Below are positions 42,832 to 51,571 of a stretch of 64,000 nucleotides of DNA, one piece after another; the first letter of the stretch is position 1; the number at the start of each line of letters is the position of its first letter. A model generated the notes under the pieces. That model worked only from the letters and a program-made list of their open reading frames with translations, was not told the DNA's origin and made no database searches. A program made the position numbers and the translations under genes. The stretch is from assembly GCF_024611995.1 (NCBI RefSeq), contig NZ_CP102509.1:7626001-7690000 (forward strand), in the 5' to 3' direction. This DNA is from Streptomyces sp. NBC_00162 (GTDB lineage Bacteria; Actinomycetota; Actinomycetes; Streptomycetales; Streptomycetaceae).

Positions 42832-43050
42832 TGTCCCCCAGCTGAACGTGGCCGTGCCGCTGACGGTGACCGTCACGGTCGAGGCGCCGGGGGTGCCGCT
42901 GATCAGGCCGCCGGGGCTGATGTCCAGCCCTGCGGAAAGACCCGTCGCCGTGTGGGTCAGTGGCTTGCCAACGGAGTCGGTGGCCTGGAGCTGGATGGAG
43001 GTGGCGTTGCCCACGGTGCTGTTCTTGCGGCCTGGGTTGCCCCCGTTCAC
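42832..43050 (-). pseudogene. Ig-like (He_PIG) domain fragment of a secreted protein
   Basis: Seventy residues with the putative-Ig pattern STVGNATSIQLQATDS, ATGLSAGLDISPGGLISGTP and VTVTVSGTATFSW, as found at the C terminus of many Streptomyces secreted hydrolases. A stop codon lies two codons upstream and the frame drifts into non-homologous sequence downstream, so both ends are broken. Confidence 0.65.
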
Positions 43051-43213
43051 CGTCTATGGAGCCTTTCGTCCGTGCCGTGACGGCCGTTCGCTGGGCGGCC
43101 TGGAATGCGGGTACTTCGTGCCTCTCTGCGCCAATCGAGGGTGAACGTTCCTCCAGGTGCGGGGCACGCCTCCCTGAGATTTCGGGTCTGCCAGGCGCCT
43201 ATTCTCGGGCACA

Positions 43214-43624
43214 ATGTGGCGCATGCCCGAATACCTCGAACTCGATCTCGCCGGTGCCGCGTTACGTGTGGAACTCTCCGACGCTGGAGAACTGGCACCC
43301 GCACTCGCCCCCGCCGACTCCTCCGAAGCGGCGGACCTTCCCGACGGCTTCGGCACGGCCACCCCGGTGGCCCGCGGAGGACGTGCGGCCGCGCTCGCCC
43401 AGGACGTCCTGCAGTCCACCCTGCGCCCCCTCGGACCACTGCTTGAAGAGGTCCACGGCGCGGTCACCGGCACCGGGCACCCGCCGCAGGAGCTGACAGT
43501 CGAGTTCGGCATCGAGATTGGCCAGGACCTCAAGCTCGGGATCGTCGGAGCCAATGGCAAGGCCACCATGACCGTCAGCGCCACCTGGCAGAACCAGGGC
43601 ACCGGCGACGCCTCCCAGGCGTAG
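43214..43624 (+). CDS. Trypco1 (CU044_2847-family) protein with a TTA codon
   Basis: A 136-residue protein of the CU044_2847 family, also called trypsin-co-occurring domain 1. Its core (PEYLELDLAGAALRVEL..., ELTVEFGIEIGQDLKLGIVGANGKATMTVSATW) is the family pattern of a small beta-rich domain found beside trypsin-like proteases in conflict systems. Codon 17 is TTA (43262-43264), which in Streptomyces needs the developmental bldA tRNA; I found no other convincing in-frame TTA in the window. A TATTCT -10-like element (43200-43205) ends eight bases before the ATG, so translation may be leaderless from ATG 43214; ATG 43223 is the alternative. Its stop lies two bases before the protease gene. First gene of the four-gene system. 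Confidence 0.85.
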   Translation: MWRMPEYLELDLAGAALRVELSDAGELAPALAPADSSEAADLPDGFGTATPVARGGRAAALAQDVLQSTLRPLGPLLEEVHGAVTGTGHPPQELTVEFGIEIGQDLKLGIVGANGKATMTVSATWQNQGTGDASQA

Positions 43625-43626
43625 GA

Positions 43627-45831
43627 ATGGGCTGGTTCCGCCGGCCGGCAGCCCCGGTCTTCCATGCCGCGCTATTGCGCGAGAGCGACGCCAAGGCGGC
43701 GGGTGCCGCCGTACTCCTCTCGCCGAACCGCCTTCTGACCTGTGCCCACGTTGTCAACGACGCGTTGGGGCGGAAGCTGCTGAGCACGGAGCGGCCTGCG
43801 GGCGAACAGCCCCTGAGCATCGCATTCCGCGGGTCGGGGGCGGCCACACGTCGCGGCACCGCTCGTCTGTCGGTGTGGCTGCCGCCCCGGCCACGGCCGC
43901 ACAGCATCGCGTGGGACGGCGACCTGGCTGTATTGGACCTGGAGGAGTCCGCTCCCGACTGGGCCACCCCCGTGGTCTGGCGCGAGATGTCCGAGGGGCT
44001 GAAGCTCCGGGCCTGGCACGGCGGCGGCGTCGCCATCACCTATGCCGACACCGTGGCTGGCCATCAGGACGAAGGGTGCTGGTACCTCGACGGAACCCTC
44101 ACTGGTGCCGCCATCGGGCCCGGATACAGCGGTGGCCCCCTGTGGGTCAGGTCCGACGTTACCGTCGCTGGGCTTGTCATTGCCCAGGTAATGCCGGACA
44201 CGGGCCCGTTGCGACCGCAGGACACCGTTCGGCGGGGCTGGGCCGTGCCCTGGCAGACGGTCCGGGAGCAACTGACCTGCGCGGGGGCCAACGACGTCGT
44301 CGCCGAGTGCCGGGTCGCCGAGCCGAGTGGGCCCACCTGTACCGGGCCCGGCGAGGCACCCGGACAAGCGATGGTGCCGATGCTGCGGGCCCTGCTGGAC
44401 GACCCGGCACGGCGCGCCGACCATTGCCGGGATCTCGCGGTCGGCATCGGCTGGGAACCGCCGCCCGATGGCGAACAGTCTGCGCCCACCCTGGACGAGC
44501 TCGCGGCGCTGTTGCTGACCGAGGCGCGTGCGCTGGCCACGCTGACGGAGTCACTGGCCCCCGCGGTCGGGAACCACGTCGGCGATCGCCGGACGCTGAA
44601 CGGCCTGCTGGCATTCGGCCGCATGGTGGCCGACGTCCGGCTGCTGTCCGTCGCCGAGCACCGGCAGCTGCTCACGGCACTGCTCGCGGTCGTCACGGCG
44701 GAACCGGACCTGATCTCCCGCGCCGCACGGGAAGCACTGCGCTTCATGGAGCTTCCGGAGGTGCTGGCACACACTTCCCGACTGACGGAGGCGGATGTCG
44801 ACTACGTCGTGCTGACGTTGGAGGACTACCCTGACGGGCGCGGTGGCGCGGCGGATTCCCTGCCTGTCCCGGCACTGCTCAGACTCGCGGAGTTCGTGGC
44901 GGCCGCGGTGGCCGACCCGGGCTGCCGCGCGGTCCTGCGCGCGTGGTGCGACCGTGTCGCCGGACGCCTGGGGATCAGCCCCTCGGCGCTCAGGGAACGG
45001 CGGGCGGACGCGGAAGCGTGGGCGTCCCACCGCCCGTCACCCGTCACCCGGATCGTCGTCCGCTTGACTCGGGCGGGAGCTGACAGCCCGGAACACTTCT
45101 TGTGCGAGATCTGGCTCAGCCGCCGCGACGGGACGCAGACGTCCGTGACCATCCCGCAAGGCTCCCTGCCACCGGACGAGATCGGACGGCTGATCCGTCG
45201 GGCAGCGGACGGAAGCCAGGTGGGAAGTGGCCATCCGCCGACTCAGGTGGACGTGGTCGTCGGAGCCGACGGACTGGAGATCCCTGTTGACAGCTGGCAG
45301 ACGGGGAGCGAGCTCGGAGATGTCTTCCCCGACCTCGGCGACCTCAGCGTCGCGCTCGGCAGCCGGTACCAGGTGGCCCTTCGCTGCCCCGAGCTGACCG
45401 GCCGCGTCCCCACGGCCGCGAGCGACATGCGCAGACGATGGGCGGCCGGCGACACCGGCACGCTCGTCGTCGACGAGCCGTCCGTTGACATAAGGCGCCT
45501 GCACGACCTTCTGAAGGCGTCGCACCACGACACCACACGCGTCGTGCTCCATGGCTCACCGGAGCAGCGGTCTCGGCTTCTCCCCATATGCCTGGCCATG
45601 GGCGTTCCCGTCGTGCTGTGGGACCGGGCCGCCGAGTCACACGAGGACGCGGCCCGACTGAACGACTTCGAGCCCACTGGATCGCTGCACAAACTTCCGC
45701 AACGGCTCCAGGACTTCAGGTCGGTCCTCTACGGATCCGAGGCACCCTCCTCGGCCGCGAGACCGGCGCTCGTGTGGGAAGACGGCGACCTGGCGCTGCC
45801 GGGGCCACTGCAATTGGCGGACCCCTCATGA
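43627..45831 (+). CDS. Trypsin-like protease fused to VMAP-C domain
   Basis: A 734-residue cytosolic protein (no signal peptide). Residues 10-220 are a trypsin-like domain with His41 in LTCAHVV, Asp99 in WDGDLAVL and Ser168 in GPGYSGGPL, so the triad is complete. An alpha-helical middle region (about 245-455, containing repeated Leu-rich helices) follows. From about residue 475 the sequence matches the VMAP C-terminal domain (PVTRIVVRLTRAG... EIWLSRRDG, GMPVVLWDRAAE near the end). In vWA-MoxR-VMAP ternary systems VMAP proteins recruit or carry effectors that are switched by the ATPase; here the protease would be the effector. Its target is unknown. Confidence 0.88.
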   Translation: MGWFRRPAAPVFHAALLRESDAKAAGAAVLLSPNRLLTCAHVVNDALGRKLLSTERPAGEQPLSIAFRGSGAATRRGTARLSVWLPPRPRPHSIAWDGDLAVLDLEESAPDWATPVVWREMSEGLKLRAWHGGGVAITYADTVAGHQDEGCWYLDGTLTGAAIGPGYSGGPLWVRSDVTVAGLVIAQVMPDTGPLRPQDTVRRGWAVPWQTVREQLTCAGANDVVAECRVAEPSGPTCTGPGEAPGQAMVPMLRALLDDPARRADHCRDLAVGIGWEPPPDGEQSAPTLDELAALLLTEARALATLTESLAPAVGNHVGDRRTLNGLLAFGRMVADVRLLSVAEHRQLLTALLAVVTAEPDLISRAAREALRFMELPEVLAHTSRLTEADVDYVVLTLEDYPDGRGGAADSLPVPALLRLAEFVAAAVADPGCRAVLRAWCDRVAGRLGISPSALRERRADAEAWASHRPSPVTRIVVRLTRAGADSPEHFLCEIWLSRRDGTQTSVTIPQGSLPPDEIGRLIRRAADGSQVGSGHPPTQVDVVVGADGLEIPVDSWQTGSELGDVFPDLGDLSVALGSRYQVALRCPELTGRVPTAASDMRRRWAAGDTGTLVVDEPSVDIRRLHDLLKASHHDTTRVVLHGSPEQRSRLLPICLAMGVPVVLWDRAAESHEDAARLNDFEPTGSLHKLPQRLQDFRSVLYGSEAPSSAARPALVWEDGDLALPGPLQLADPS

Positions 45832-45892
45832 CGATGCGGTCAGGGCGCCGTACGACGGACCCATGGACTTACGAACAAGGAGCGGACACCCG

Positions 45893-46912
45893 ATGACGGC
45901 CCAGAAACTTCAGGGGCAGCACGACACGGCGGATGACGGGCGGGGCGCCGAATGGCGGCTGTTCAAGGGTGACGGCCGGGCAAGGAGCATCTCGTTCCCC
46001 GAGGCCCCGCCGTGGCGACGGTTCGGCGGGGCGGAAGCGGACGACTCCCACCGCGAGCGGCCGTACCTGATCGGCGACCAGGAGGCGGATGTCGTCAACG
46101 CCGCACTGCTCCTGCGCCGCCCGCTGCTGGTGACAGGTCATCCGGGAACAGGTAAGTCGTCGCTCGCGTACGCTGTGGCCCATGAGTTGTCCTTGGGTCG
46201 TGTCCTGCACTGGCCGGTGAACAGCCGCACCACCCTCCAGGACGCGCTGTACCGCTACGACGCGATCGGCAGGCTCCGCGAGACGAACATGAGACGCGAA
46301 CCCCATGCGGGGGACGACTCCGCGGCGGAGGATCCCGGCATCGGCTCGTACGTACGTCTTGGCCCGCTCGGCACGGCACTGGTGGCGTCGACGACCCCCC
46401 GCGTGCTCCTCGTGGACGAGCTGGACAAGGGAGACGTCGACCTGCCGAACGATCTGCTCAACGTCTTCGAGGAAGGCGAGTTCGAGATCCCGGAACTGGC
46501 GAGGCTCCCGGAAGAGCACTCCTCGGTACGCGTGCTGACCGCCGACTCCGACGCATGGACGGACGTCGTCCGCGGCCACGTGCGCTGCTCCGAATTCCCC
46601 GTCGTCGTCATCACCAGCAACGGCGAGCGCGACTTCCCGCCGGCCTTCCTGCGCCGCTGCGTACGGCTGGACCTCCCGGAACCGGACGAGGACCGCCTGC
46701 GTGCCATCATCTCCGCTCACCTGAATTCCGGCGGCGAGCCCGACACGGACGGCATCGACGACCTGATGCGCGCCTTCCTCGCCCGCAGAGCTCGGGGGGA
46801 ACTAGCGACGGACCAATTGCTCAACGCGGTGTTCCTGCGCCGCGGTGGCGTCCAGCTTGACGCGGACGGCCTGCTGGACGCCGTGCTGCACCGGCTCGCC
46901 AGAACGCTGTGA
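45893..46912 (+). CDS. MoxR-type AAA+ ATPase
   Basis: A 339-residue AAA+ protein with Walker A GHPGTGKS (residues 82-89), Walker B VLLVDELDK (171-179), sensor 1 VVITSNGERDFP and an Arg finger in PAFLRRCVRLDLP. The start is ATG 45893, which has AAGGAGCG upstream; ATG 45863 would add ten residues including a TTA codon. It overlaps the following vWA-like gene by GTGA. In the ternary systems MoxR ATPases remodel the vWA partner. Confidence 0.9.
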   Translation: MTAQKLQGQHDTADDGRGAEWRLFKGDGRARSISFPEAPPWRRFGGAEADDSHRERPYLIGDQEADVVNAALLLRRPLLVTGHPGTGKSSLAYAVAHELSLGRVLHWPVNSRTTLQDALYRYDAIGRLRETNMRREPHAGDDSAAEDPGIGSYVRLGPLGTALVASTTPRVLLVDELDKGDVDLPNDLLNVFEEGEFEIPELARLPEEHSSVRVLTADSDAWTDVVRGHVRCSEFPVVVITSNGERDFPPAFLRRCVRLDLPEPDEDRLRAIISAHLNSGGEPDTDGIDDLMRAFLARRARGELATDQLLNAVFLRRGGVQLDADGLLDAVLHRLARTL

Positions 46913-49900
46913 CCGAATCCATGCTGCACAGAGTTCGTGGTGTCCTGTCCGGCGACGACGAGCTTCTCGACGCCGAGGAGCTCCTCGACGCGCTGTGGCT
47001 GGCTGCCCGGCTGCCCCCGGCAGCGGCCACAGCCCTGGCGCGGGCGGCGACCGCCGCCGAGTCACGCGCCGCGGCGGCCGATCGCACGGCTGGTGCCGCC
47101 ACTGCCGGGCTCGCCTCCGAGCCGTCCGACGAAGACCACAATGACGACCAACAGGGGAAGGCTTCCCCGAGCGCGGATACAGGGGCCGGATCCGATGCCG
47201 CACTGAGGAACGGCCTGCACGCCGCTCCCGCCTCCGCCTCCGGGGAGAGGCAGGCCGCACACTCCGACCGGGCCGCCATGGCCGTACGCACTCCCGGGGT
47301 GAAGGCACTGGAGGGCGCGGAGCTCCGACTCGGGCGAGCCCTTCGCCCACTGAAACAGCTACGAACCGACGCGCTGCGCACGGAACTCGACGTCAATGCG
47401 ACGGTCTCGGCCATAGCCGAGACCGGCCTGCCGGAAGCCGTGCTACGCCCCGCGAGAACCAGATGGCTCGATCTGGCGCTTCTCGTCGACGACGGCGTCT
47501 CCATGCTCCTGTGGCAGCAGCTCGCGGGGGAGATCCGAGGGCTGATGGAGCGCTGCGGAGCCTTCCGGCACGTGCGCGTCCACGGCCTCGACAGCCGCGA
47601 TCCCGATGGCCCCCGACTGAGTAAACGCCCGTACGGAGACACCGGCGCGACGCTGCCGCTGTCAACCGTGCACGATCCCTCGGGCAACACCCTGCTCCTC
47701 GTCGTGAGCGACGGCGTCGGCCGGGCATGGCGGGACGGGTCGATGCACCAGGCCCTCCTGCGTGCCGCGTCGGTTGGGCCGACGGCTGTGGTGCACGCGC
47801 TCCCGCGGCGCCTCTGGGCAGGCTCGGGAATCGACGCGGAGCCGTGGAAGGTGACGACCCGCCGGAGATGTGCGGCGAATCGGTCCTGGCACATCGAGGA
47901 CCCCGTGCTGCCGCCCGAACTCGCCCCATACGACGGGGTGCCGGTCCCGGTGTTGGCCACGGACGGGAGCAGCCTCAGCACCTGGGCCCGACTGATCGGC
48001 TCCCCCGAGGACACCGCGGTGCTTCCCCTGCTGACCCTCTCCGGCTCCCCAGCTCCGACCACCGGCGATCGGGTCTTCGGCCGGCAGGACACGGTGGGCG
48101 ACGCGGAGGAGGCCGTGCTGCGGTTCAGGGCCGCCGCCTCCTCGGACGCTTACCGCCTCGCGGCGCATCTGGCCGCTGTGGCCCCGCTGCCTGTCCCGGC
48201 GATGCGGCTCCTCCAGCACGCGGTCACTCCGGCAGTCGACACGTCCCACCTGGCGGAGGTCTTTCTCGGTGGGCTGATGCACGGCGTCGACGGGCCCGAG
48301 AACGTCCCGCACCAGAAGGCCTTCGACTTCACGGAGGAGACCCGGAGGGTCCTGCTGGGCACGGTGCCGCCGGCTGAACTGGTTCGCACCGCGCACGCGG
48401 TCACGACTCAACTGGCCGAACTCGCGCGTTCCTCGGCCGGATTTCCGGCCTGGCTTCCCCATCCCGAGGGTCCCGACCGGGTGCGATCCGGTGGGCCGTT
48501 CGGCTGGGTGGACGACACCCTCAGGCGCAGGCTCGGGGTCTCGCTGCCCGACACCTCAGGACCGGAGCCGGAGCCGCTGCCGTCCCGCGGCGAGCTGCGA
48601 GAGCTTCCGGAGGGCTTCGCACTCGACCCCGAGCTGACGGGATGGCGCCGACTGTCGGTGGCCGACCCTCGGTTCGAAAGCCGGGACGACCTGCCATACG
48701 ACGTGTTCGCCGAGCACGAGGGAGGTTGGTCGGATGTCGGGATGTTCCTGGCGCACGACGGAGAGGGCCGCGTCCTCGTCGTCCGCATTCCCGCTGTACG
48801 GCACGCCCTCGAGCTCGTTGCGACCGAAGTCGCTGCGCTGAAGCGGATGGACGGCGTCTACGCGCCTCGACTGATGGCCTGGGACACCAGCCATGACCGA
48901 CCATGGCTCGCGGTCGACTGCGCGCTGGACGGCACGCGGGAACCGGCACCGAACCTACGGGCCTTCACGCAGCAGCAGGGAATCCTACACCATGCGGCTC
49001 TGGTCACGGTGGCTCGGCAGCTCGCGAGCGGCCTGTCCAGGGCCCACCACAGAGGGCTCGTCCACGGCTCTCTCACTGCCAACTGCGTGCTGATTGCGGG
49101 GCGCGACGTACAGATCGCAAGTTGGGCGACGGCATCGCTCAACGGCAGGACCAGTCGGTACAGGTCACGCTATGAGCCCAACCGCCGGTATCGGGCCCCG
49201 GAACTGGAGGACGCTGCGACTGACCCGACCGAGAAGGCCGATGTCTACGCACTCGGCATCATCCTCTTGGAGGCGACGACAGGCCGGAAGGAAATTGTGG
49301 ACCTCCTCGAAGGCCTGAGGTCATCGAAGGCGACGCTCTCGCCCGCGTTGGTTGCCATTCTTCGAGCCTGTACGCACACCGATCCTGACCGCAGACCTTC
49401 AGCGGCCAAGTTGCTCCGATCCTTCGACGCCCTTGCCGATGGCCCGTACCCCGAGAGTCACCCCCTGACGGTGACCCTCGGGTTGAACACAGACCTGGAC
49501 AAGGTGGAATTGGCCCTGGAGAGTGAACACCGCGGCGGCCAAGGCCCCCACCTCCTGTGCCTGGGGCGTCCGGCTCGTGTACGCCGGGAGTTCATCGGTC
49601 GCGTCCTGGAGCAGCTGACGCGGCAGGCCCGGACGGGCATGGAGCTCATCGTTGCCGACTACGACGGCCGCAGCGAGCTCGCCCGCTTCGAGGGTGCCGT
49701 GAGCGGTTCGTCCTACCTCAACCTGCGCGACGACACGACGCACGCTCTCTCGCTGTGCGAGAAGCTCAGGTCCGAGATCAGCCGTCGCCGGCACGTGCTG
49801 GAGACGATCACGGCTCACAACGACATTGGGAAGCTCGAGAACGCGGCATTCGAGAATGCTCTCCTGCCCCGGCTACCGCGCCTCGTCGTGGCCGTGGAGA

Positions 49901-50169
49901 ACTTCCCACGGATTTTCCGGTCGGCGCCGGAAGTGCTCACCGTGATGCAACAGGTCGCGCGGGCCGGCCCGCAGCTCGGCATCCACTTGATCCTGTTCGC
50001 GGACGACTTGGAGCAGCTCCGGGCCGCTCACGGTTTCCTGGCCATGATGCCGACACGGATCGATCTGCAGCCCACCCCTCCGTCGGAAGGCAACTCGACC
50101 GAACCGCTGACGGAGGGCGCGGCGCTCTTCGTCCAGTCCGATTCTCGGCAGCTCTTCTTCATCACATGA
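46909..50169 (+). CDS. SAV_2336-type vWA-like / pseudokinase / degenerate FtsK-like protein
   Basis: A 1086-residue cytosolic protein. Residues 1-120 are Ala/acidic and disordered. The SAV_2336 region (about 130-560) holds a vWA-like fold: LDLALLVDDGVSM (about 187-199) with an incomplete MIDAS and a later LLLVVSDGVG. Residues about 580-850 are a protein-kinase fold whose catalytic loop is HGSLTANC (no HRD Asp) and whose DFG is SWA, while YRAPELE and DVYALGIILLE stay, so it is a pseudokinase. Residues about 860-1086 look like an FtsK/EccC-type ATPase (LLCLGRPARVRREFIGRVLEQL, LIVADYDGRSELARFEGA, GIHLILFADD) whose P-loop Gly-Lys-Ser is lost. It is coupled to MoxR and likely the scaffold or sensor of the system. 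Confidence 0.85.
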   Translation: MTESMLHRVRGVLSGDDELLDAEELLDALWLAARLPPAAATALARAATAAESRAAAADRTAGAATAGLASEPSDEDHNDDQQGKASPSADTGAGSDAALRNGLHAAPASASGERQAAHSDRAAMAVRTPGVKALEGAELRLGRALRPLKQLRTDALRTELDVNATVSAIAETGLPEAVLRPARTRWLDLALLVDDGVSMLLWQQLAGEIRGLMERCGAFRHVRVHGLDSRDPDGPRLSKRPYGDTGATLPLSTVHDPSGNTLLLVVSDGVGRAWRDGSMHQALLRAASVGPTAVVHALPRRLWAGSGIDAEPWKVTTRRRCAANRSWHIEDPVLPPELAPYDGVPVPVLATDGSSLSTWARLIGSPEDTAVLPLLTLSGSPAPTTGDRVFGRQDTVGDAEEAVLRFRAAASSDAYRLAAHLAAVAPLPVPAMRLLQHAVTPAVDTSHLAEVFLGGLMHGVDGPENVPHQKAFDFTEETRRVLLGTVPPAELVRTAHAVTTQLAELARSSAGFPAWLPHPEGPDRVRSGGPFGWVDDTLRRRLGVSLPDTSGPEPEPLPSRGELRELPEGFALDPELTGWRRLSVADPRFESRDDLPYDVFAEHEGGWSDVGMFLAHDGEGRVLVVRIPAVRHALELVATEVAALKRMDGVYAPRLMAWDTSHDRPWLAVDCALDGTREPAPNLRAFTQQQGILHHAALVTVARQLASGLSRAHHRGLVHGSLTANCVLIAGRDVQIASWATASLNGRTSRYRSRYEPNRRYRAPELEDAATDPTEKADVYALGIILLEATTGRKEIVDLLEGLRSSKATLSPALVAILRACTHTDPDRRPSAAKLLRSFDALADGPYPESHPLTVTLGLNTDLDKVELALESEHRGGQGPHLLCLGRPARVRREFIGRVLEQLTRQARTGMELIVADYDGRSELARFEGAVSGSSYLNLRDDTTHALSLCEKLRSEISRRRHVLETITAHNDIGKLENAAFENALLPRLPRLVVAVENFPRIFRSAPEVLTVMQQVARAGPQLGIHLILFADDLEQLRAAHGFLAMMPTRIDLQPTPPSEGNSTEPLTEGAALFVQSDSRQLFFIT

Positions 50170-50338
50170 AACTGAGTTGGACTACGTACAGCCCTCGCCG
50201 CTCCTCGGGACTCCTCGGGCGCCAATGAGCTCTTGCTGACGCCATAGGATCCAATAGGTTCTTGACCTACATGAAGACGGATGTCTCGGCTTTCGTTTTG
50301 GTACTCAGATATAAACCAACTGCAGTACGGTGATCGGC
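50170..50338. other. Junction between conflict system and TnpB element
   Basis: No gene. A TTGAC (50262-50266) could be the target-adjacent motif left of the IS200/IS605-type element; no convincing left-end hairpin was found. Confidence 0.35.
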
Positions 50339-51556
50339 ATGCAGTTGAGGTACAGCTTTCGCCTGTACCCGAACGGGGCTCAGCGCACAGCGCTGGCAAA
50401 GGCGTTCGGGTGTGCGCGCGTGGTTTACAACGACGCCATTCGGGCTCGTGAGGCTGCCCGCACCGCAGGCGAGCCGTTCCCGAAGATCGGGGACCTGTCC
50501 AAGCTGCTGATCACCGAGGCGAAGAAAACCGAGGAACGCGCCTGGCTCGCCGCTGTGTCAACTGTGGTACTCCAGCATTCCCTTCGGGACCTGGATGCCG
50601 CCTATCGGAACTTCTTCGACGGCTTGAAGGGCAAGCGTCCACGCATAGGTGCACCCCGCTTCAAGGGCCGTAAGGACAACCGGCAGGCCGTACGGTTCAC
50701 CGCCAACGCCCGCTGGAGGGTCACAACCGGGGGGAACCTGTCGTTGCCGAAGATCGGCGACGTGCGCGTGACGTGGTCGCGCAAGCTGCCGTCCGTACCG
50801 TCCACGGTGACCGTGGTAAAGGACGCGGCAGGCAGGTACTTCGCGAGCTTTATCGTGGAGACCGAGCCCGAGGCGTTGCCCGAGGCCGCGTCCCACGTCG
50901 GTATCGACCTGGGCCTGTCGCACTTCGCGATCCTCTCGGACGGTACGAAGATCGAATCCCCGCGCTTCCTACGCCGCGCGGAGAAGAAGCTGAAGCGGGA
51001 ACAGCGACGTCTGTCCCGTAAGTCGAAAGGCAGCAACAACCGAGGAAAGGCCCGGCTGAAGGTCGCCCGCGCTCACGCGCAGGTGGCCGACGCACGGCGC
51101 GAGTTTCACCACCAGCTCTCAACGAAAATCATCCGCGATAACCAAACGGTTGCCGTTGAGGGCCTGGCGGTGAAGGGACTCGCCCGTACGCGCCTGGCCA
51201 AGTCCATCCACGATGCCGGATGGTCCGCATTCGTGTCGATGCTGGAGTACAAGGCCGCCCGGTACGGGCGCACCTTCGTGCGCATCGGCCGGTTCGAGCC
51301 GACCTCGCAGGTCTGCTCGCAGTGCGGTGTCAAGGACGGCCCCAAGCCCCTCCACGTGCGCGTGTGGGAATGCCGGGCATGCGGGGCCGTCCTCGATCGG
51401 GACGTCAACGCTGCGGTCAACGTAGCCAAGGCCGCCGGACTGGCGGTGTCAGCCTGTGGAGCGCAGGTAAGACCGGGACTCGTCCCGGCACAGCGCCGTG
51501 AAGCAGGAACCCACCGAGACGGTCGGACGACTGTGGTAGGACTCCCCGGGCGTTAG
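50339..51556 (+). CDS. tnpB: TnpB (OrfB) RNA-guided nuclease
   Basis: A 405-residue TnpB with an N-terminal helix-turn-helix/wedge part (MQLRYSFRLYPNGAQR) and a complete split RuvC centre: Asp in GIDLGL (about 190), Glu in VAVEGL (about 273) and Asp in DRDVNAAVN (about 354). The zinc finger CSQCG...CRACG lies between the last two. This is the ancestor group of Cas12 nucleases, using an omega RNA read from the element's 3' end. ATG 50339 is chosen; GTG 50330 is possible. It is likely active by sequence, and its slightly lower GC fits a recent arrival. Confidence 0.93.
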   Translation: MQLRYSFRLYPNGAQRTALAKAFGCARVVYNDAIRAREAARTAGEPFPKIGDLSKLLITEAKKTEERAWLAAVSTVVLQHSLRDLDAAYRNFFDGLKGKRPRIGAPRFKGRKDNRQAVRFTANARWRVTTGGNLSLPKIGDVRVTWSRKLPSVPSTVTVVKDAAGRYFASFIVETEPEALPEAASHVGIDLGLSHFAILSDGTKIESPRFLRRAEKKLKREQRRLSRKSKGSNNRGKARLKVARAHAQVADARREFHHQLSTKIIRDNQTVAVEGLAVKGLARTRLAKSIHDAGWSAFVSMLEYKAARYGRTFVRIGRFEPTSQVCSQCGVKDGPKPLHVRVWECRACGAVLDRDVNAAVNVAKAAGLAVSACGAQVRPGLVPAQRREAGTHRDGRTTVVGLPGR

Positions 51557-51565
51557 CCCGGGGAG
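51542..51565 (+). repeat. Right-end hairpin of the TnpB element / omega RNA 3' scaffold
   Basis: CTCCCCGGGC-GTTA-GCCCGGGGAG, a perfect 10-bp stem overlapping the tnpB stop. Followed by CGGAAGTCAA (51566-51575), the probable scaffold end; bases from about 51577 would act as the guide. Confidence 0.65.
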
Positions 51566-51571
51566 CGGAAG

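Noticed and set aside
50225-50338. TnpA or a full IS605 left end
   Set aside because: No Y1 transposase (HUH) frame exists and no stable left-end hairpin could be found.
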